NCBI GenBank assembly: GCA_010672785.1
Contig: JAAHFX010000003.1
Location: 310,001-374,000 of the forward strand
Direction: 5' to 3'
DNA: 64,000 nucleotides
Source: Sphaerospermopsis sp. SIO1G1
Lineage (GTDB): Bacteria > Cyanobacteriota > Cyanobacteriia > Cyanobacteriales > Nostocaceae
The notes under the pieces were generated by a model, which saw only the letters and a program-made list of their open reading frames with translations, was not told the DNA's origin and did not search any database. Shown here one piece after another: positions 37,322 through 46,867 of this stretch. A program made the translations under genes and the position numbers. Position 1 is the first letter of the stretch, and each line of letters opens with the position of its first letter.

Positions 37322-39247
37322 TTAAGAATCAATTTCTGCTAATTCTAACCAACGTTCTGTGGCAATATCTACAGCTTGATTGATTGCTTCTACTTGCTCA
37401 TATAGCTTTTGCACTTGGGTATAATTGCCTGGAGGAACATTTAATAGTTCTTTTTCTACTGCGGCTTTATCTACTTCTAACTGGGCAATTTTATCTTCTA
37501 ATTCTGCAAATTCCCGCTGTTCCCAATTGGATAAGCGACGACGTTTTTTCGGTTCTGGTTGTGAAGATATTGATTTTTCTTCAGTATTAGTTTTCGGTTT
37601 TTCTTTAGTTTTGTTAATGGCTTCCTGTTGTGCTGCTTCTGCTTTTTTGTAATCTAAATAAACGGAATAGTTGCCAGGATATTGTCGTAAATTACCACCT
37701 TCTTCTAGAGCAAAAATAGTATCTACAGTCCGATCTAAAAAGTACCGATCATGGGAAACAACAATGACACAACCAGAAAAATCCTCTAAATATTCTTCTA
37801 AAACTGCTAAGGTTTGCACATCTAAATCATTTGTTGGTTCGTCTAAAATTAAAACATTCGGCGCACTCACTAATAACCTTAACAGAAATAAACGTCGTTT
37901 TTCGCCGCCGGAAAGTTTATGAATAGGTGCATATTGTTGACTACCAGGAAATAAAAATCTTTCTAAAAGTTGAGAAGCAGAAATTTTTGTTCCATCTGCT
38001 ATTTTGATAAACTCCCCTTCTTCTTTGACATAATCAATTACCCGCTGTTCTTCATTAATTGCTGATAATAAATCTTCAGAATGTTGATCAAAATAAGCAA
38101 TGTGAATAGTGCTACCAATTTCTACAGTACCGCTATCTGGAGGAATACGTCCGGTTATAATATTCATTAATGTAGATTTACCAGCACCATTACCACCGAT
38201 AATGCCAATTCTATCTTCGGGGCTAAATTCGTAGGTTAAATCCTTAATTAAAGTACGTTGATTATAGGCTTTAATAATACTTTTTAAATCAATAACTTTT
38301 TTACCAATGCGGCGACTAACTGTAGAAATATCTACCTTACCCTGAGCTTGTTTAAAGTCAGTTTCTCGCATTGCTTGAATGCGTTGAATTCTAGCTTTTT
38401 GTTTGGTACTTCTGGCTTTTGGCCCTCTTTTTAACCATTCCAACTCTCGACGTAATACACCTTGATGTTTACGTTGACTACTAATAGCTGATTCTTCAGC
38501 TAAGGCTTTCTTTTCTAAATAATAGGAATAATTACCAGAGTATGTAAAAATATCACCACGATCTATTTCAATAATTCTATTAGTGACTTTATCTAGAAAA
38601 TAACGGTCGTGAGTAATTAAAAATAATGCACCACGAAAACGGTTTAAATAACCTTGTAACCATTCTACAGATAAAGCATCAAGATGGTTTGTCGGTTCAT
38701 CCATTAATAATATATCGGGTTCAGCTAACAAAGCTGTAGCTAATGCAATTCGCTTTTTATAACCTCCTGATAATGTTCCCACTTTAATCTCAAAGTCTGA
38801 AATTCCTAATTTGGTGAGAATAATTTTAGCGTTTGTTTCTAATTCCCATGCACCAACTGCATCCATCTGCTGCATCACATTAGATAAGCGAGACATTAAT
38901 GCACTATCTTCAGGATAATGAGCTAATTTATCAGTTAACTCTTCATATTCTTTGACTAGATTTGCCTGTTCACCACTATCAGCAAATACTTGTTCTAAAA
39001 CTGTTAAATTTTCATCTAAATCTGGTTGTTGGGGTAAGTAGATGATCTTATCACCGGAGTTAGTTAAAATTTGTCCGCCATCAATTTGTTCTAACCCAGC
39101 AATCATTTTTAAGAGTGTAGATTTACCAGAACCATTAGTACCAATTAAACCTACTTTATCATTAACATCTATATTAAATGTGGCATCTTTTAAAATCTCT
39201 TTGATCCCAAAATCTTTTTTTACTGATTGTAGTGTAATAATACTCAT
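37322..39247 (-). CDS. ABC-F family ATPase, Uup-like
   Basis: A 641-residue soluble ATPase with two ABC domains. Walker A motifs are GTNGSGKST (about 36) and GGNGAGKST (about 348). Signatures are LSGGYKKRIALA and LSGGEKRRLFLL, with Walker B/DEPTNHLD and DEPTNDLD. The linker contains the basic KRGPKARSTKQKARIQR motif, and the C-terminus ends in a charged coiled coil (about 540-641) typical of Uup. ABC-F proteins act on the ribosome or, for Uup, bind branched DNA; they have no membrane domain. Starts at the ATG at 39247. Confidence 0.92.
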   Translation of the reverse strand: MSIITLQSVKKDFGIKEILKDATFNIDVNDKVGLIGTNGSGKSTLLKMIAGLEQIDGGQILTNSGDKIIYLPQQPDLDENLTVLEQVFADSGEQANLVKEYEELTDKLAHYPEDSALMSRLSNVMQQMDAVGAWELETNAKIILTKLGISDFEIKVGTLSGGYKKRIALATALLAEPDILLMDEPTNHLDALSVEWLQGYLNRFRGALFLITHDRYFLDKVTNRIIEIDRGDIFTYSGNYSYYLEKKALAEESAISSQRKHQGVLRRELEWLKRGPKARSTKQKARIQRIQAMRETDFKQAQGKVDISTVSRRIGKKVIDLKSIIKAYNQRTLIKDLTYEFSPEDRIGIIGGNGAGKSTLMNIITGRIPPDSGTVEIGSTIHIAYFDQHSEDLLSAINEEQRVIDYVKEEGEFIKIADGTKISASQLLERFLFPGSQQYAPIHKLSGGEKRRLFLLRLLVSAPNVLILDEPTNDLDVQTLAVLEEYLEDFSGCVIVVSHDRYFLDRTVDTIFALEEGGNLRQYPGNYSVYLDYKKAEAAQQEAINKTKEKPKTNTEEKSISSQPEPKKRRRLSNWEQREFAELEDKIAQLEVDKAAVEKELLNVPPGNYTQVQKLYEQVEAINQAVDIATERWLELAEIDS

Positions 39248-39267
39248 AAATCTTTTTGTTATTAATT

Positions 39268-39379
39268 AGTCGGGCAAAATAAATTTCATATTTAGGAGAG
39301 GGAATAGGGAATAGGGAACAGGGAACAGGGATTTTTATTTATTCCCAAAATATCCAATTAATTTGGCTCAGGTACTTAT
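39268..39379. repeat. Dispersed element, family C (copy 1)
   Basis: AGTCGGGCAAAATAAATTTC, TTAGGAGAGG, then GGAATAG/GGAACAG heptamers, then AAAATATCCAATTAATTTGG and TCAGGTACTTA. It aligns over most of its length with 48730-48827. Confidence 0.65.
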
Positions 39380-39445
39380 TTAGTATTTCTAATAAATTAG
39401 AAACTGGAAATTGGAAATTGGAAATCCGTTGATTTTCATCTTCCC

Positions 39446-39522
39446 CAATCACCAATCACCAGTCACCAGTCACCAGTCACCAGTCACCAGTCACCAATCA
39501 CCAGTCACCAATCACCAGTCAC
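39446..39522. repeat. CACCAGT STRR array
   Basis: About eleven units of CACCAGT/CACCAAT ending directly against the DUF1824 stop codon (39523). Confidence 0.85.
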
Positions 39523-39942
39523 CTACCCAACAAATAAATCTAGGGGTAAATGTCCGTACATTTCATTCACTCCCCCTTCTTGATGGGATTGACAGGAAAC
39601 TAATACACCTCGATGATGACCAGCATAAGAGTCTAGATAACATAGCCCATTTTTACCATTTAATTTGATATAAACTGGGCCTTCTGGGTGTGGTAGGTTT
39701 TCTGGCGCTTGATAACCAAAAGCGCGAGAATAGGTTTCCATAGCTATAATTCCCTCTACCGCTGTTTCTGCACAAATACCTAAAATCTGATAGTCGGAGA
39801 GTTTAGCTAATAAAATGATAGCCTGACGTGTGAGTGCTTTTTCTAAGGGTTTCAGAATTGGTGCTATGTCTAAGCAATTGAATTTGTTGAGGATTTTTTT
39901 TGCTTCAGTAACTGTAAGGGTGGTGCGGTTTGAAGTTGACAT
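39523..39942 (-). CDS. DUF1824 family protein
   Basis: A 139-residue soluble cyanobacterial protein. Conserved features include TVTEAKKILNKFNCLDIAP, SDYQILGICAETAVEGI, YIKLNGKNGLCYLDSYAGHHRGVLVSCQS and the final YGHLPLDLF. This pattern is that of DUF1824, structurally solved in another Nostocales but without known function. Starts at the ATG at 39942. Its TAG directly abuts a heptamer array. Confidence 0.75.
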   Translation of the reverse strand: MSTSNRTTLTVTEAKKILNKFNCLDIAPILKPLEKALTRQAIILLAKLSDYQILGICAETAVEGIIAMETYSRAFGYQAPENLPHPEGPVYIKLNGKNGLCYLDSYAGHHRGVLVSCQSHQEGGVNEMYGHLPLDLFVG

Positions 39943-40349
39943 AGGGCAATTTGATTTGTGAATTTACTGGGGGAAAGTTGTACAGAGTAACAGGAGATTG
40001 GTAGATGATCAGAAGTTAAGATGTGCCTAACTTAAAGTTTGAATTTTTGTCCGTGGAGAGATTCAGGATATCTAGTACAAATTAAATTAAGATTTTTAGT
40101 TTCATCTCGTCCATAAAATCTTGCTTGTATTTGCTGTTTCTGACTTGATGATTTTTGTAAGTGATGTGTGGATTTACAGCAGGTTTGAGGTAAACAAAGT
40201 ACAAATCAGAATGATATCAACCCTGTGATATGAGCATCTTGCCCGCCCAAAGTGTACCTTATTGAAATCAAATATGCTGTATGTTTTTTCAATCCACACT
40301 CACTGTTAATTCCTGAAGACTGTAATTGCGTATACTAATCAAATCAAAT
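39943..40349. other. Intergenic region
   Basis: No gene. A GAGCATCTTGCCCGCCC repeat fragment lies near 40228-40246 (compare 37139); otherwise unremarkable AT-rich sequence. Confidence 0.4.
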
Positions 40350-41192
40350 TTATTTGGGCATTTCCCCTAAGTTAAAAATAAAAGGTGCGCTACCTGAAGA
40401 TCCTTCACCCATCACTAATACCTTTGGCATTTGTGCGCCACCTGTTTTCCAAGCTTCAATCGCTTCTTTTTGTAAAACCAGTTCGCCTCCTTGAGCTTTG
40501 AGGGTTTCTGCTAAGAGTCTTTGAGCTTCGGCTTTACCTTTGGCGCGGTTGACATCTGCTTGAGCTTCTTGTTCGGCTTCTCTAGCTATATAGACTGCCC
40601 TTTGCGCTCGTTGTTCCGCAATTTGTTTTTCTTCTACTGCTCGGGCAAATTCGGGCGAAAAGGTGAGGTCAACTACGCTCGTATCTAATACGATTATCCC
40701 ATATTTATCCAAGCGTTGGTCTAGTGCTGTATCAAAATCTTCTTTTAATTCACTTCTTTTAGTAATTGCTTCTTCTACTGTACGTTTTGCTGCTGCTATT
40801 TTAAATGCTTCCTGGGTTTGAGGAGCAATAATTTTAGAGACTATATTTTCTAGTGTACCTTGTTTTCTTCTGACTTCAACTACTTCTAGAGGATCTAGTC
40901 TAAAGTTAATTGCAAATCTAGCACTCAGATCCTGTAAATCTTTTGTGGAACTTTCGGCTGGAACTTCAAATTTTTGTACGGTTAAATCATACACATCTAC
41001 TACGGATATAAATGGAGGTTTAAAATGAATCCCTTCAGTTAATACACCATCTCTAGCTTTACCTAAAATGCTAATTACTCCTGCTTGGCCAGGGTTCATA
41101 ATTACAAAGGAATTTAATCCCAGAATTACTAAAATAGCAAATATGATTCCGATAAGTGAAGTTTGTAAACTTGCTAACTGCTGATTTCTCAA
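40350..41192 (-). CDS. Prohibitin family (SPFH domain) protein
   Basis: A 280-residue membrane protein. One N-terminal helix (12-34) anchors an SPFH/Band 7 domain (NPGQAGVISILGKARDGVLTEGIHFKPPF) followed by a long Ala/Glu-rich coiled coil (EEKQIAEQRAQRAVYIAREAEQEAQADVNRAKGKAEAQRLL). It should oligomerise into rings at the plasma or thylakoid membrane; cyanobacterial prohibitins are linked to membrane quality control but knock-outs show mild effects. Divergent from the ABC exporter gene with only 51 bp between the ORFs. Confidence 0.9.
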   Translation of the reverse strand: MRNQQLASLQTSLIGIIFAILVILGLNSFVIMNPGQAGVISILGKARDGVLTEGIHFKPPFISVVDVYDLTVQKFEVPAESSTKDLQDLSARFAINFRLDPLEVVEVRRKQGTLENIVSKIIAPQTQEAFKIAAAKRTVEEAITKRSELKEDFDTALDQRLDKYGIIVLDTSVVDLTFSPEFARAVEEKQIAEQRAQRAVYIAREAEQEAQADVNRAKGKAEAQRLLAETLKAQGGELVLQKEAIEAWKTGGAQMPKVLVMGEGSSGSAPFIFNLGEMPK

Positions 41193-41243
41193 GGTTCTAT
41201 CTCCTCTTAGATACAGGTTCTCCAGTAAAATAACATAAAATTT

Positions 41244-43127
41244 GTGGTAACATTAGCTGCACATCAGTTTGGATATAACCTTGGATGGCTAGTGGCTACA
41301 GGAATTAAATCACACAAGGTATGGAAAAGACGTAAGCATGATTCACATCCTTTGCAACGTCTGCTTGACTATGGACATAGATATCAGCACCGAATTTGGT
41401 TTGCTATTGGTGCTTCTATTTTGAATAAAATTTTTGATTTAGCACCACCTGTATTAATTGGTATTGCGGTAGATGTGGTTGTTAAACAACAAGATTCTAT
41501 CATTGCTCAGTTGGGGATTAAAAATATTTCTGGACAATTTGTTGTTTTAGCTTTATTAACAGTTGTTACTTGGGTATTGGAATCATTTTTTGAATATCGT
41601 TATAAGTTACTCTGGCGCAATTTGGGTCAAAATGTTCAACATGATCTGCGTTTAGATGCTTACTCTCATTTACAAGATTTGGAATTAGCTTATTTTGAAG
41701 AACGTAGTACCGGTGGTTTAATGTCTATTCTGAGCGATGATATTAACCAGTTGGAGCGTTTTTTAGATGTAGGTGCAAACGATATTATTCAAGTTATTAC
41801 TACTATTATAATTGTTGGCACAACATTTTTTATCATTGCTCCTAGTGTGGCTTGGATGGCAATGTTACCGATGCCTTTTATTCTTGGTGGTTCAGTTGCT
41901 TTCCAGAAATTTCTTGCTCCTCGTTATGCCGATGTCAGGGAAAAAGTTGGTTTATTAAATGGTCGCTTATCTAATAATTTGAGCGGTATTACTACTATTA
42001 AAAGTTTTACTTCTGAAGATTACGAAGCTGCTAGAGTTGCAGCAGATAGTGATGCCTATCGTTTGAGTAATGCCCAAGCCATTGCTTTTTCTGCGGCTTA
42101 TATTCCCATTATTAGAATGTTCATCTTAACTGCATTTACGGTGTTATTAGTATTGGGAGGAATGCAGGTAATTGATGGAAAATTAGCCGTAGGTGCTTAT
42201 AGTTCTTTAGTATTTTTGGTACAATTATTATTGTGGCCATTAACTAGATTAGGCGATACTTTTGATTTATATCAACGGGCAATGGCTTCTACAAATAGAG
42301 TCATGGATTTATTGGATACTCCCATAGCGATTCATACCGGGAATATTAATTTACCCATAGATTTAGTCCGAGGTGAAATTGAATTTGAAAATGTGACCTT
42401 TGCCTATTATGAACGTCCTCCTGTTATTAAACATTTATCATTATCAATCCCCGCAGGAAATACCATCGCTATTGTTGGTTCTACAGGTTCAGGAAAAAGC
42501 ACATTAGTTAAACTTTTACTGCGATTTTATGAAGCTCAACATGGTAAAATTATCCTGGATGGTGTGGATTTACAAAGTTTAGATTTACGAGATTTACGCC
42601 GCTGTATTGGTTTAGTAAGTCAGGATGTATTTCTATTTCATGGAACAGTAGCAGAAAACATAGCCTATGGGACATTTACAGCTACCAATGCAGAGATTAT
42701 CACCGCCGCAAAAGTAGCAGAAGCTCATGATTTTATTATGCGTTTACCCCAAGGTTATGAGACAATTGTCGGAGAAAGAGGACAAAAATTATCAGGGGGG
42801 CAAAAACAAAGAATTGCGATCGCTCGTGCAGTCTTAAAAAACCCACCCATCTTAATCCTAGATGAAGCTACCTCCGCAGTGGATAACGAAACAGAAGCAG
42901 CTATCCAACGTTCCTTAGAAAGGATAACCGTAAATCGGACAACCATTGCGATCGCCCATCGTCTCTCAACTATCCGCAATGCTAATTGTATTTATGTCAT
43001 GGAACATGGAGAATTGATAGAATCAGGAACTCATGAACAACTGTTAGCAAAAAATGGTGTTTACTCCAGTCTCTGGCGTGTACAATCTGGATTATCAAGA
43101 GGATTGGGTGATGGGGAGGTTGGGTGA
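41244..43127 (+). CDS. ABC exporter (fused permease-ATPase, MsbA/MDR type)
   Basis: A half-transporter of about 627 residues: six transmembrane helices (about 50-330) and a C-terminal ATPase with Walker [11 protein letters not shown]-loop SQDVFLF, signature [15 protein letters not shown], Walker [13 protein letters not shown] and [10 protein letters not shown]. It works as a homodimer, exporting lipids or hydrophobic compounds. No ATG precedes the conserved [10 protein letters not shown] region, so the start is a GTG at 41244 or possibly the GTG at 41292. The last residues (GLGDGEVG) and the TGA come from GGGTGATGG repeat sequence. Confidence 0.87.
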   Translation: MVTLAAHQFGYNLGWLVATGIKSHKVWKRRKHDSHPLQRLLDYGHRYQHRIWFAIGASILNKIFDLAPPVLIGIAVDVVVKQQDSIIAQLGIKNISGQFVVLALLTVVTWVLESFFEYRYKLLWRNLGQNVQHDLRLDAYSHLQDLELAYFEERSTGGLMSILSDDINQLERFLDVGANDIIQVITTIIIVGTTFFIIAPSVAWMAMLPMPFILGGSVAFQKFLAPRYADVREKVGLLNGRLSNNLSGITTIKSFTSEDYEAARVAADSDAYRLSNAQAIAFSAAYIPIIRMFILTAFTVLLVLGGMQVIDGKLAVGAYSSLVFLVQLLLWPLTRLGDTFDLYQRAMASTNRVMDLLDTPIAIHTGNINLPIDLVRGEIEFENVTFAYYERPPVIKHLSLSIPAGNTIAIVGSTGSGKSTLVKLLLRFYEAQHGKIILDGVDLQSLDLRDLRRCIGLVSQDVFLFHGTVAENIAYGTFTATNAEIITAAKVAEAHDFIMRLPQGYETIVGERGQKLSGGQKQRIAIARAVLKNPPILILDEATSAVDNETEAAIQRSLERITVNRTTIAIAHRLSTIRNANCIYVMEHGELIESGTHEQLLAKNGVYSSLWRVQSGLSRGLGDGEVG

Positions 43128-43141
43128 TTGATAAATAAATT

Positions 43142-43232
43142 AGGACTTACGCTTTTTTACGAAATATCTGGGTTGGAGATTGCTTCCTTACGTCGCAATG
43201 ACAGTCTTTGAACTAAGTTTTGCATAAGTCCT
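43142..43232. mobile_element. MITE-like element, family B (compact copy)
   Basis: 91 bp bounded by AGGACTTACGC and its near-inverse GCATAAGTCCT (11-bp terminal inverted repeats with one mismatch). The interior GAGATTGCTTCCTTACGTCG is shared with the interrupted copy at 10779. Non-coding. Confidence 0.7.
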
Positions 43233-43268
43233 GTAAATTACGAATTACAAATTACGAATTACGAATTA

Positions 43269-43700
43269 ATGATCATGTTTAGTAGTGGCAAAACAGAAGC
43301 AGGGGATACGAGATGGAGACGAAAAATAGATTTATTTGTAAAAGAAAATCAACAAGAATTAGCGGCATTATTTTGGGGTTTATGGTTAGAAAATAGTGAC
43401 AGCAAAGGTACGATTGGCATAGATTTACAACCTTATCCCCATTTTGTATATTGTCCACAATTGGAAATTGAAAAACTTAATGATAGAGTAGAAAATAGAC
43501 TCCAAGAAATTTTGGGAATTATTGACAATAATAACCCAGAAATAGAAGTATTAATGATTGGGATTGGTAAAGGAGAAATCAAGTTAATTCAATTTGCTCC
43601 AGAACCACCACCGAAGACTTGTTTTGAACAAATTGGTAAAAATGTAGATACATTATTAGAAATCTTAGAAGAAAAAATGAAAACAGAAATCACTGAGTAA
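43269..43700 (+). CDS. ccmS: Beta-carboxysome assembly chaperone CcmS-like protein
   Basis: A 143-residue soluble protein. RWRRKIDLFVKENQQELAAL and FWGLWLENSDSKGTIGIDL, followed by PHFVYCP, VENRLQEILGIIDN and IEVLMIGIGKGEIKLIQF, match my recollection of the conserved cyanobacterial family described as the carboxysome assembly factor CcmS, which contacts CcmK shell proteins. Two ATGs (43269, 43275) are possible; no strong Shine-Dalgarno separates them. ccmK3 and ccmK4 lie 4.2 kb downstream, consistent with this role. The coiled-coil gene follows after 92 bp. Confidence 0.65.
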   Translation: MIMFSSGKTEAGDTRWRRKIDLFVKENQQELAALFWGLWLENSDSKGTIGIDLQPYPHFVYCPQLEIEKLNDRVENRLQEILGIIDNNNPEIEVLMIGIGKGEIKLIQFAPEPPPKTCFEQIGKNVDTLLEILEEKMKTEITE

Positions 43701-43792
43701 ATGTTATCAGTGATCAGTTGTCTTGTTTCTAGTTTTTGGCTAGAAACGTTATGTGGAGTCTCCAAATCTAGTTTTATAAATTCGAGGAAATT

Positions 43793-44434
43793 ATGAATAA
43801 GAAATCTCTCACCAATTTATTACAAGAAGAAACCCAAAAATTTACACCCTCTCCCGATGACTCAACAATTGAAGTTACCGCAGAAAAGGTAATCGAATCT
43901 GAACTACTTCCAGATGAAGAAATAACAAAGAAATCTAAATCAACAAAATCCAAAACTCCCACGAAAGCAGACTTGGAAGTTACTATTCAAGAATTAAAAG
44001 AAAGTTTAGAAGAATACGAAAATCAAGAAACTGAATTAAATCAAGAAATTGCTGATTTAAACACCGCTTTATCTGAACAGAAAACTTTAGCTGAAAGATT
44101 GACTACTGAATTAAGGCAAGAAATCACTGATTTAAACACTGCTTTATCTGAGCAAAAAACTTTAGCGGAAAGATTAGCAAAGGAACTTTATGAAACTAAA
44201 AAAACAGCTTTACAGTTAGCAGAATCAAACTCTCAGTTAATCGCGGAAATGAAAGATTTAAAAGATAAACCAACACCTGAATCTATCAAATCAACACCAA
44301 AACCACCAGTCAAAGAAACCTCTAAATCTTTAGTTGTTAATCCTCAGAAATCTTATAGGCCAGCACCAAGGATAGTGATGAAGGGAAATAATAATGATGA
44401 CTTTCACGATAAAGATAAAACTTGGTTATTATGA
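43793..44434 (+). CDS. Coiled-coil protein of unknown function with internal duplication
   Basis: A 213-residue hydrophilic protein. Residues 1-60 are acidic and Lys/Ser/Thr-rich (disordered), 60-160 form an uninterrupted coiled coil, and the tail is Pro-rich then basic (PKPPVKETSK, YRPAPRIVMKGNNND). The coil contains an exact-phase tandem duplication of 25 residues (QEIADLNTALSEQKTLAERL repeated), encoded by 75-bp repeats starting at 44042 and 44117. ATTCGAGGAAATT precedes the ATG. Position after ccmS suggests, but does not prove, a carboxysome-related role. Confidence 0.7.
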   Translation: MNKKSLTNLLQEETQKFTPSPDDSTIEVTAEKVIESELLPDEEITKKSKSTKSKTPTKADLEVTIQELKESLEEYENQETELNQEIADLNTALSEQKTLAERLTTELRQEITDLNTALSEQKTLAERLAKELYETKKTALQLAESNSQLIAEMKDLKDKPTPESIKSTPKPPVKETSKSLVVNPQKSYRPAPRIVMKGNNNDDFHDKDKTWLL

Positions 44435-44564
44435 TCAGAAATTTAGCAATGCTTAATCAGCTATTTGAACTTCATTTACTATGTTAAAAAAGTTAGTTTT
44501 TCTCAGATGGAGAACATAAATCAACATGGTATGATCTGGCTGGTCATGTTTTAGAGATCCTTTC

Positions 44565-45584
44565 ATGAATTCAGATATTCAAAGCATTAAATGGGGAATT
44601 CTTGGTACTGGTAAAATTGCTCAGAATTTTGCTTATAGTTTGGCAGAAATTAATGGAGCAGTTAAACAATCTGTAGTTTCTAGAAATCCCGATCATGCAA
44701 CGTGGTTTGCCCAAAAATTTGGCTTTGCTCGTCCACACCGAACCCTTGATGAATTCTTTAACGATCCAGAAATTGAAGTCATTTACATTGCTACCCCCAC
44801 AAGTTTACATTATCAACACTGTCTCCAGGCCCTAAGTAGTGGCAAAGCCATTCTGTGCGAAAAACCATTTACTCGCTCATGGGAAGAAGCACACCAAGTA
44901 GTAGAAAAAGCCCAGTCTTGTGATCTATTTTGTATGGAAGCGATGTGGATGCGGTTTAATCCGTTTATCCAAGAATCTAAACAACTGATTCAAGAACAGC
45001 ATATAGGAAAAGTCTGTTCTGTGAACATAGGAATAGGTTACCAAAAGGACTTATCAAAACTAGGACAGCCAGAAGAAGGACATGGAGCGATGCTTGCTTT
45101 TGGCTGTTATGCCCTCAGTTTAGCTTTTTTCTGGTTTGGTGAACCACAAGATTACCACTGTCAGGTAATTCGTACAGATTTAGGTGTGGATGTTAATTCC
45201 GCAATTATTTTAACTTATCCTCATCATACAGTTTCTATAACTATCAGCATTAACACTACAAACTCTAACGATGTTCATATTTTTGGTACAGATGGAAGTA
45301 TCTACATCCCATCACCATTTATAGATGCTACTGATATGCGAGTTTTGAGTCACAAAAGTCAAAAAATGGCATTAACACAGCGAGTCGGTCGCAAATTAAA
45401 GAGAATAGTCAAACCCATAACTAGTTTATTACCAAAATCTACAACTCCAGCCAGGATCGGACTAATTAGGGAAGCTGAAGAAACCATGCGTTGTCTGCGT
45501 TTAGGTTTAAAGGAAAGTCCAGTTATGCCACTCAAAGAATCACTATTAATTCATCAACTACTGGACAAGATTAAATCATCATAA
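44565..45584 (+). CDS. Gfo/Idh/MocA family oxidoreductase
   Basis: A 339-residue NAD(P)-dependent dehydrogenase. The Rossmann start is WGILGTGKIAQNFA, followed by VIYIATPTSLHY and the family marker CEKPFTRSW (about 106-114). The C-terminal beta-sheet domain starts with GKVCSVNIGIGYQ. These enzymes oxidise or reduce sugars and inositols; family members such as trans-1,2-dihydrobenzene-diol dehydrogenase are the closest in length. The substrate is not identifiable. Convergent with a second family member 20 bp away. Confidence 0.85.
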   Translation: MNSDIQSIKWGILGTGKIAQNFAYSLAEINGAVKQSVVSRNPDHATWFAQKFGFARPHRTLDEFFNDPEIEVIYIATPTSLHYQHCLQALSSGKAILCEKPFTRSWEEAHQVVEKAQSCDLFCMEAMWMRFNPFIQESKQLIQEQHIGKVCSVNIGIGYQKDLSKLGQPEEGHGAMLAFGCYALSLAFFWFGEPQDYHCQVIRTDLGVDVNSAIILTYPHHTVSITISINTTNSNDVHIFGTDGSIYIPSPFIDATDMRVLSHKSQKMALTQRVGRKLKRIVKPITSLLPKSTTPARIGLIREAEETMRCLRLGLKESPVMPLKESLLIHQLLDKIKSS

Positions 45585-45604
45585 TCGCTGAAAACAAATA
45601 TATC

Positions 45605-46792
45605 TCAGAAGATTAAAGGCTCGATAGCGGGAAACGTGGTTTCGATGTCTTTGTGATAATTAAATTTTTGGGGATATTGAAGACATTCAATCAGTTCAAC
45701 AATATGAAGTCCCAACTCAGCAGATAGACGATGGGGTTGATTATTCTTGATTGAATCCAGCATATCCTGAGGGCCACGGAGAAAATCAACCAACTTTGTA
45801 GAACTAGCTGGCTGAAATGATTTACTTTTCAGCATTGGATACCGCTGATAATAACCCAAATTATCAGTTGATACTTTCAATCGTTTGGCCGCATACTCAA
45901 CCTTTGACTTGACTTTAATTTTGAGCCGCTCAACAAGTTTGAGATTTTGATAATCGGTATCTCTGTGAATTAACACAGATTCCTGATCATTACGTAAGTA
46001 AGGAACAAAGAGAACTCCTTCATCTCCAATCACAGTCATAGATTTATCCCTAGGTGCAACTAATCCAGCAGTCACTCGGGCTACAACACCATCATTGTAC
46101 TCAATACAGCCAGTAGAAAAATCTGGTGCCATTTGCTCAACTGGAATTCCCTTATCTGGTATTTGACAAGAAGAAAACGCCGTCACTCTTTGTGCAGGTC
46201 CGAAAAAAGCAGCCAACCAGGTGAGAAAGTAACCTGCGTGTTCATAGGTACAACCTATTTCAAATTCATCCTTTGCAGGCCAATAAGCACCAGAATTTGT
46301 TTGCCATGTCCAAGGTTTCATCTTGGGAGCAATCATTCCATCATCAAAATTGGCATACACCAATCGCACTTTGCCAATAGCCCCCTCTCTGATAGCTTTC
46401 CAGAGAGTTTGGGCTGTGTCACTTAATACACTACAGGGAGCGCAACCAAGTCGGACATTTTTTTCTTTGGCCATGTCTATCAGAAGACGCGCTTCCTTCA
46501 TATCCATTCCCAAAGGTTTCTCAGTATAAACGTGCTTATTGGCATTAATAGCCGCAGCCGACACGGAGAAATGACTTCTAGGATTGGTGAGGTTAAGGAT
46601 CATTTCTACTGATGAATCTTCCATCACCGCTTCTAATGTTGGATAAGCTGGGAGAGAAAAATATTTACAAAACTCATCTCTTCTATGGTGATTCTGATCA
46701 AAAGCCCCCTGAATAATAAATCCGGGATGGGATTTGATGTTGTTTAAATACTGATCAGCAACGTAACCACATCCAATAATGGCAATTTTCAT
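45605..46792 (-). CDS. Gfo/Idh/MocA family oxidoreductase
   Basis: A 395-residue relative of the previous gene, from a different subfamily. Rossmann motif IAIIGCGYVADQYL, strand MILNLTNPRSHF, and the EKPLGMDMKEA marker. A longer C-terminal domain contains KPWTWQTNSGAYWPAKDEFEIGCTYEHAGYFLTWLA. Such long forms often act on UDP-sugars or other activated sugars, for instance in surface polysaccharide synthesis, but nothing here fixes the substrate. Starts at the ATG at 46792. Confidence 0.85.
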   Translation of the reverse strand: MKIAIIGCGYVADQYLNNIKSHPGFIIQGAFDQNHHRRDEFCKYFSLPAYPTLEAVMEDSSVEMILNLTNPRSHFSVSAAAINANKHVYTEKPLGMDMKEARLLIDMAKEKNVRLGCAPCSVLSDTAQTLWKAIREGAIGKVRLVYANFDDGMIAPKMKPWTWQTNSGAYWPAKDEFEIGCTYEHAGYFLTWLAAFFGPAQRVTAFSSCQIPDKGIPVEQMAPDFSTGCIEYNDGVVARVTAGLVAPRDKSMTVIGDEGVLFVPYLRNDQESVLIHRDTDYQNLKLVERLKIKVKSKVEYAAKRLKVSTDNLGYYQRYPMLKSKSFQPASSTKLVDFLRGPQDMLDSIKNNQPHRLSAELGLHIVELIECLQYPQKFNYHKDIETTFPAIEPLIF

Positions 46793-46867
46793 CTGCTTGA
46801 GAATTAATGTTATCGAGAAGTTAGGTGATATTTAATATACTTTGGGAATCCGGTTTGATTATTGTAG

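Noticed and set aside
39411..39668. 85-codon plus-strand ORF
   Set aside because: Translates the CACCAGT array (repeated SPVTSHQ) and then the antisense of DUF1824.
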